Positions 60,148 to 64,000 of a stretch of DNA of 64,000 bases are shown one piece after another. The notes under the pieces were generated by a model. That model saw only the letters and a list, made by a program, of their open reading frames with translations. It had not been told where the DNA came from and made no database searches. Every line of letters starts with the position of its first letter. Within the stretch, counting starts at the first letter, position 1. Origin of the DNA: Omphiscola glabra (lineage: Eukaryota > Mollusca > Gastropoda > Lymnaeidae); the NCBI GenBank assembly GCA_964017045.1, contig OZ024808.1, forward strand, positions 3,373,666-3,437,665, given 5' to 3'. The position numbers and the translations under genes are program-made.

Positions 60148-60574
60148 GTAAGTACTCTTACGTTATTGCTCTTGGACTTTCTGGCTTCTTTTTAACATTC
60201 CAGTGGCAACACTCTTCACAGTGGAATACAATGCTTGGCATAGAGCTGCACATCCACCATTGATAGATATCATTATACCAAAGATAGATGTTTGGCCCGT
60301 GGCCCACATGATGTTACCTTTATTTGTAACAAATGCTTGAAAGGTGTTCATTATATCATTACTAAAGCAATCGTGACATGCTGGGAGGCAGGTGGGAAAA
60401 GTGATCTGCCAGGTGGGTCATCTTGCTTTGGTGCACGCTAGAAAATGCCAGGGTGTTATCCTGCACTTATTCTGATTGCAGATAAGCATGGCCCAGGATG
60501 ATAAACCTGTTGGTCTAAACATCCTGTGTGATAATTGAAGCTAATTTATTCCCTGTTGTGGGATCATCTCTCCT

Positions 60575-60770
60575 ACAACCATGGCGACACAGAGTTCTCT
60601 GTCTGTCAGATCTACATGTTACCTTGGCGACACAGAGCTCTCAGTCTGTCAGATCTACATGTTACCTTGGCGACACAGATCTCTCAGTTTGTCAGATCTA
60701 CATGTTACCATGGTGACACAGATCTCTCAGTCTGTCAGATCTACGTGTTACCTTGGCGACACAGACAAAT
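60575..60770 (+). repeat. 43-bp minisatellite, about 4 units
   Basis: Unit ctgtcagatctacatgttac plus cttggcgacacagatctctc and agt. Confidence 0.93.
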
Positions 60771-60849
60771 ATCCTCAATCATAGATCTGGAATCATGTCA
60801 TTCATAAAATTGCTTTCTTGTCCTGGAGCTATGATCCCAGTGAAATTAT

Positions 60850-61020
60850 TCTCTCTCCCCCCCCCCCAACATCTTTAGCCCATGTACTAGAGCCATGGGA
60901 CCCCCCCCCCACACACACACTCACACTCTGAAATTTCCTACCAGTGTTCAGTCTGACTCTGCCACTGTTAAATGGCACCACAGTCAGTCTGGCTCCACCA
61001 CTGTTAAATGGCAACACATG
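60850..61020. repeat. C-runs and a two-copy repeat
   Basis: C-runs at 60857-60866 and 60901-60911, then two copies of ccactgttaaatggcancac (60960-61020). Confidence 0.8.
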
Positions 61021-61034
61021 GATTATTCTGTCGA

Positions 61035-61640
61035 ATATATTTTGATTTTTTTTTCTCCCTATTCTATCTCCTCATGAGTTTTGTTTGTTCCCTACTCTTT
61101 CTATCTCCTCATTAGTTTTGTTTGTTCCCTACTCTTTCTATCTCCTCATTAGTTTTGTTTTTTCCCTACTCTTTCTATCTCCTCATGAGTTTTGTTTGTT
61201 CCCTACTCTTTCTATCTCCTCATTAGTTTTGTTTGTTCCCTACTCTTTCTATCTCCTCATTAGTTTTGTTTGTTCCCTACTCTTTCTATCTCCTCACTAG
61301 TTTTGTTTGTTCCCTACTCTTTCTATCTCATTAGTTTTGTTTGTTCCCTACTCTTTCTATCTCCTCATGAGTTTTGTTTGTTCCCTACTCTTTCTGTCTC
61401 CTCATGAGTTTTGTTTGTTCCCTACTCTTTCTATCTCCTCATGAGTTTTGTTTGTTCCCTACTCTTTCTATCTCCTCATGAGTTTTGTTTGTTCCCTACT
61501 CTTTCTATCTCCTCGTGAGTTTTGTTTGTTCCTTACTCTTTCTGTCTCCTCATGAGTTTTGTTTGTTCCCTACTCTTTCTGTCTCCTCATGAGTTTTGTT
61601 TGTTCCCTACTCTTTCTATCTCCTCATGAGTTTTGTTTGT
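61035..61640 (+). repeat. 37-bp pyrimidine-rich satellite, about 16 units
   Basis: Unit tctatctcctcatgagtttt plus gtttgttccctactctt. Its last unit runs into the acceptor of the exon at 61657. Unrelated to the 37-bp arrays at 52355. Confidence 0.95.
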
Positions 61641-61656
61641 TCCTGTGTATATCCAG

Positions 61657-61740
61657 GAGTTGACATCATGTGCCTGGACAACTAAAGAAAAGTTAATCAA
61701 GGCCCCCAATGTTGTGGCGTTTACCAGGAGATTTAATCAC
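61657..61740 (+). CDS. RALGPS: RALGPS exon (RasGEF domain, 28 codons)
   Basis: Internal exon, 84 bp, phase 0 at both ends. It encodes [12 protein letters not shown] followed by [13 protein letters not shown], matching the ELASCGW...KEK...[13 protein letters not shown] segment of RALGPS. The 'AFTRRFN' stretch is a hallmark of CDC25/RasGEF domains, in which the following helices contact the Ras-like GTPase. The acceptor (tatatccag) follows immediately after a pyrimidine-rich 37-bp tandem array. The donor (cac/gtgagt) is followed within about 45 bp by a 68-bp array whose every unit contains a donor-like gtgagtatg. The exon is intact, with no stop or frameshift. Confidence 0.94.
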
Positions 61741-61784
61741 GTGAGTAGCCACATAATGGGCCTTTCATTATCTCTTTGGCAGAC

Positions 61785-63225
61785 GTGTGAACCATGTCTA
61801 GCTTAGTCTTCACCCCACTGGCTTGTTATATCATCTATTTATTCCTGTGAGTATGTAGACCATGTCTAGCTTTGTCTTCACCCCCCCTGGCTTGTTATAT
61901 CATCTATTTATTCCTGTGAGTATGTAGACCATGTCTAGCTTTGTCTTCACCCCCCTGGCTTGTTATATCATCTATTTATTCCTGTGAGTATGTAGACCAT
62001 GTCTAGCTTAGTCTTCACCCCACTGGCTTGTTATATCATCTATTTATTCCTGTGAGTATGTAGACCATGTCTAGCTTTGTCTTCACCCCACTGACATGTT
62101 ATATCATCTAATTATTCCTGTGAGTATGTAGAACATGTCTAGCTTAGTCTTCACCACACTAGCATGTTATATCATCTATCTTTTCCTGTGAGTATGTAGA
62201 ACATGTCTAGCTTAGTCTTCACCCCACTGACATGTTATATCATCTATCTTTTCCTGTGAGTATGTAGAACATGTCTAGCTTAGTCTTCACCACACTAGCA
62301 TGTTATATCATCTATCTTTTCCTGTGAGTATGTAGATCATGTCTAGCTTAGTCTTCACCACACTAGCATGTTATATCATCTAATTATTCCTGTGAGTATG
62401 TAGAACATGTCTAGCTTAGTCTTCACCCCACTGGCTTGTTATATCATCTAATTTTTCCTGTGAGTATGTAGAACATGTCTAGCTTAGTCTTCACCCCACT
62501 GACATGTTATATCATCTATCTTTTCCTGTGAGTATGTAGAACATGTCTAGCTTAGTCTTCACCCCACTGACATGTTATATCATCTATCTATTCCTGTGAG
62601 TATGTAGAACATGTCTAGCTTAGTCTTCACCACACTAGCATGTTATATCATCTATCTTTTCCTGTGAGTATGTAGAACATGTCTAGCTTAGTCTTCACCA
62701 CACTAGCATGTTATATCATCTATCTATTCCTGTGAGTATGTAGAACATGTCTAGCTTAGTCTTCACCACACTAGCATGTTATATCATCTATCTTTTCCTG
62801 TGAGTATGTAGAACATGTCTAGCTTAGTCTTCACCACACTAGCATGTTATATCATCTATCTATTCCTGTGATTATGTAGAACATGTCTAGCTTAGTCTTC
62901 ACCCCACTGACATGTTATATCATCTATCTTTTCCTGTGAGTATGTAGAACATGTCTAGCTTAGTCTTCACCACACTAGCATGTTATATCATCTATCTTTT
63001 CCTGTGAGTATGTAGAACATGTCTAGCTTAGTCTTCACCCCACTGACATGTTATATCTTCTTAGTCTTCACCCCACTGACATGTTATATCATCTATTTTT
63101 TCCTGTGAGTATGTAGAACATGTCTAGCTTATTCTTCACCCCACTGACATGTTATATCTTCTTAGTCTTCACCCCACTAGCTTGTTATATCATCTATCTA
63201 TTCCTGTGAGTATGTAGAACATATT
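61785..63225 (+). repeat. 68-bp satellite, about 21 units, donor-like motif in each
   Basis: Unit ttcctgtgagtatgtagaac, atgtctagcttagtcttcac, cccactgacatgttatatca, tctat. Variants ccccactgaca/cacactagca are interspersed. It fills almost the whole intron between exons 61657 and 63266. Confidence 0.96.
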
Positions 63226-63265
63226 TTTTGGAAGTTACTCTTACTGGTGTATTTATTTTTTTCAG

Positions 63266-63355
63266 GTGAATTTTTGGGTGCAAAAAGAAATTTTAAATTG
63301 CCAAACTTTGAAGACAAGAGCTGAGGTCCTGGCCCATTTTATTAAAATAGCCAAG
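63266..63355 (+). CDS. RALGPS: RALGPS exon (RasGEF domain, 30 codons)
   Basis: Internal exon, 90 bp, phase 0, bounded by an atttttttcag acceptor and a gtaagg donor. It reads [20 protein letters not shown] and then [10 protein letters not shown], corresponding to [30 protein letters not shown] of RALGPS. This is the RasGEF segment whose C-terminal helix ends in the conserved FIKIAK, after which the family continues with LLELNNLHSLM; that continuation must lie right of the window. The three intron phases to its left are all 0. The intron that follows begins a new 47-bp array at about 63480. Confidence 0.94.
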
Positions 63356-63479
63356 GTAAGGCCTGTAAAACACTCAACTGGAAAGAAAGAAGACAATAGA
63401 TAGAATATATAATACAGATTTGCATGGCGTACACCAGTGTGGAGATTATATCATAAGTATAAATGCTCTGCACAGATTC

Positions 63480-64000
63480 CACTAAATCTGGTTTCTCATG
63501 AGTCTTACTAGCATCAGTGGGACATCTTTCTATATCATCTTAAACACTTGTCTCTATTGGGACTATTGGCATCTTTCTATATCATCTTAAACACTTGTAT
63601 CTATTGGGACTATTGGCATCTTTCTATATCATCTTAAACACTTGCATCTATTGGGACAATTGGCATCTTTCTATATCATCTTAAACACTTGTATCTATTG
63701 GGACCATTGACATCTTTCTATATCATCTTAAACACTTGTATCTATTGGGACTATTGGCATCTTTCTATATCATCTTAAACACTTGTATCTATTGGGACAT
63801 TGGCATCTTTCTATATCATCTTAAACACTTGTATCTATTGGGACATTGACATCTTTCTATATCATCTTAAACACTTGTATCTATTGGGACAATTGACATC
63901 TTTCTATATCATCTTAAACACTTGTATCTATTGGGACATTGACATCTTTCTATATCATCTTAAACACTTGTCTCCATTGGGACTATTGGCATCTTTCTAT
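63480..64000 (+). repeat. 47-bp satellite, about 11 units, runs off window
   Basis: Unit ctattgggactattggcatc plus tttctatatcatcttaaaca and cttgtat; ggactattgg/ggacattg variants. Lies in the RALGPS intron after exon 63266. Confidence 0.95.

Overview
The window is animal nuclear DNA. It shows one intron-split gene, GT-AG splice sites, very long introns, hAT- and pogo-like transposon remnants, and an extreme load of minisatellites. No bacterial, phage or plasmid gene organisation is visible. The encoded RalGPS-type protein and the overall repeat style suggest an invertebrate, most likely a lophotrochozoan such as a mollusc. That placement is inference. A SPIN-like hAT element (SPIN is known from vertebrates and from the pond snail Lymnaea) fits it but does not prove it.

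The only gene I can support is RALGPS (Ral guanine-nucleotide exchange factor) on the + strand. Four consecutive exons at 56095-56208, 60097-60147, 61657-61740 and 63266-63355 read 38, 17, 28 and 30 codons. All are phase 0, and together they give the start of the RasGEF catalytic domain. The gene runs off the right edge. A further exon-like block at 22840-22975 (45 codons, ends in phase 0) is a good candidate for an upstream N-terminal exon across a 33-kb intron. Everything left of 22840 is either more 5' intron or intergenic DNA. A TATA-box promoter candidate lies at 14276.

By my hand-set boundaries roughly 45% of the window is tandem repeat: over 50 separate arrays with units of 13-94 bp. 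The largest are a 51-bp array (1817-5030, ~63 units), a pure (TAC)174/(CACTAC)86 microsatellite (5781-6922), a 30-bp array (17800-18885), a 32-bp array with higher-order structure (34625-37640, ~94 units), paired 37-bp arrays (52355-53735), a 78-bp array (56585-57528), a 42-bp array (59180-60090) and a 68-bp array (61785-63225). Several lie directly against RALGPS splice sites and carry splice-site-like motifs in each unit. Between arrays are small non-autonomous DNA transposons, several with recognisable target-site duplications (21390, 28640, 38706, 40537), two dispersed unknown repeat families (R1, three copies; R2, two copies), a GC-rich block that splits a 13-bp minisatellite (44776-45175), and many poly-C runs.

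Almost all long open frames here are artefacts of tandem arrays whose unit length is a multiple of three. I do not annotate them as genes. The most notable observations are the SPIN-like element, arrays of possible decoy splice sites beside RALGPS exons, the 168-bp higher-order pattern in the 32-bp array, and the minisatellite that grew out of the end of a hAT element.
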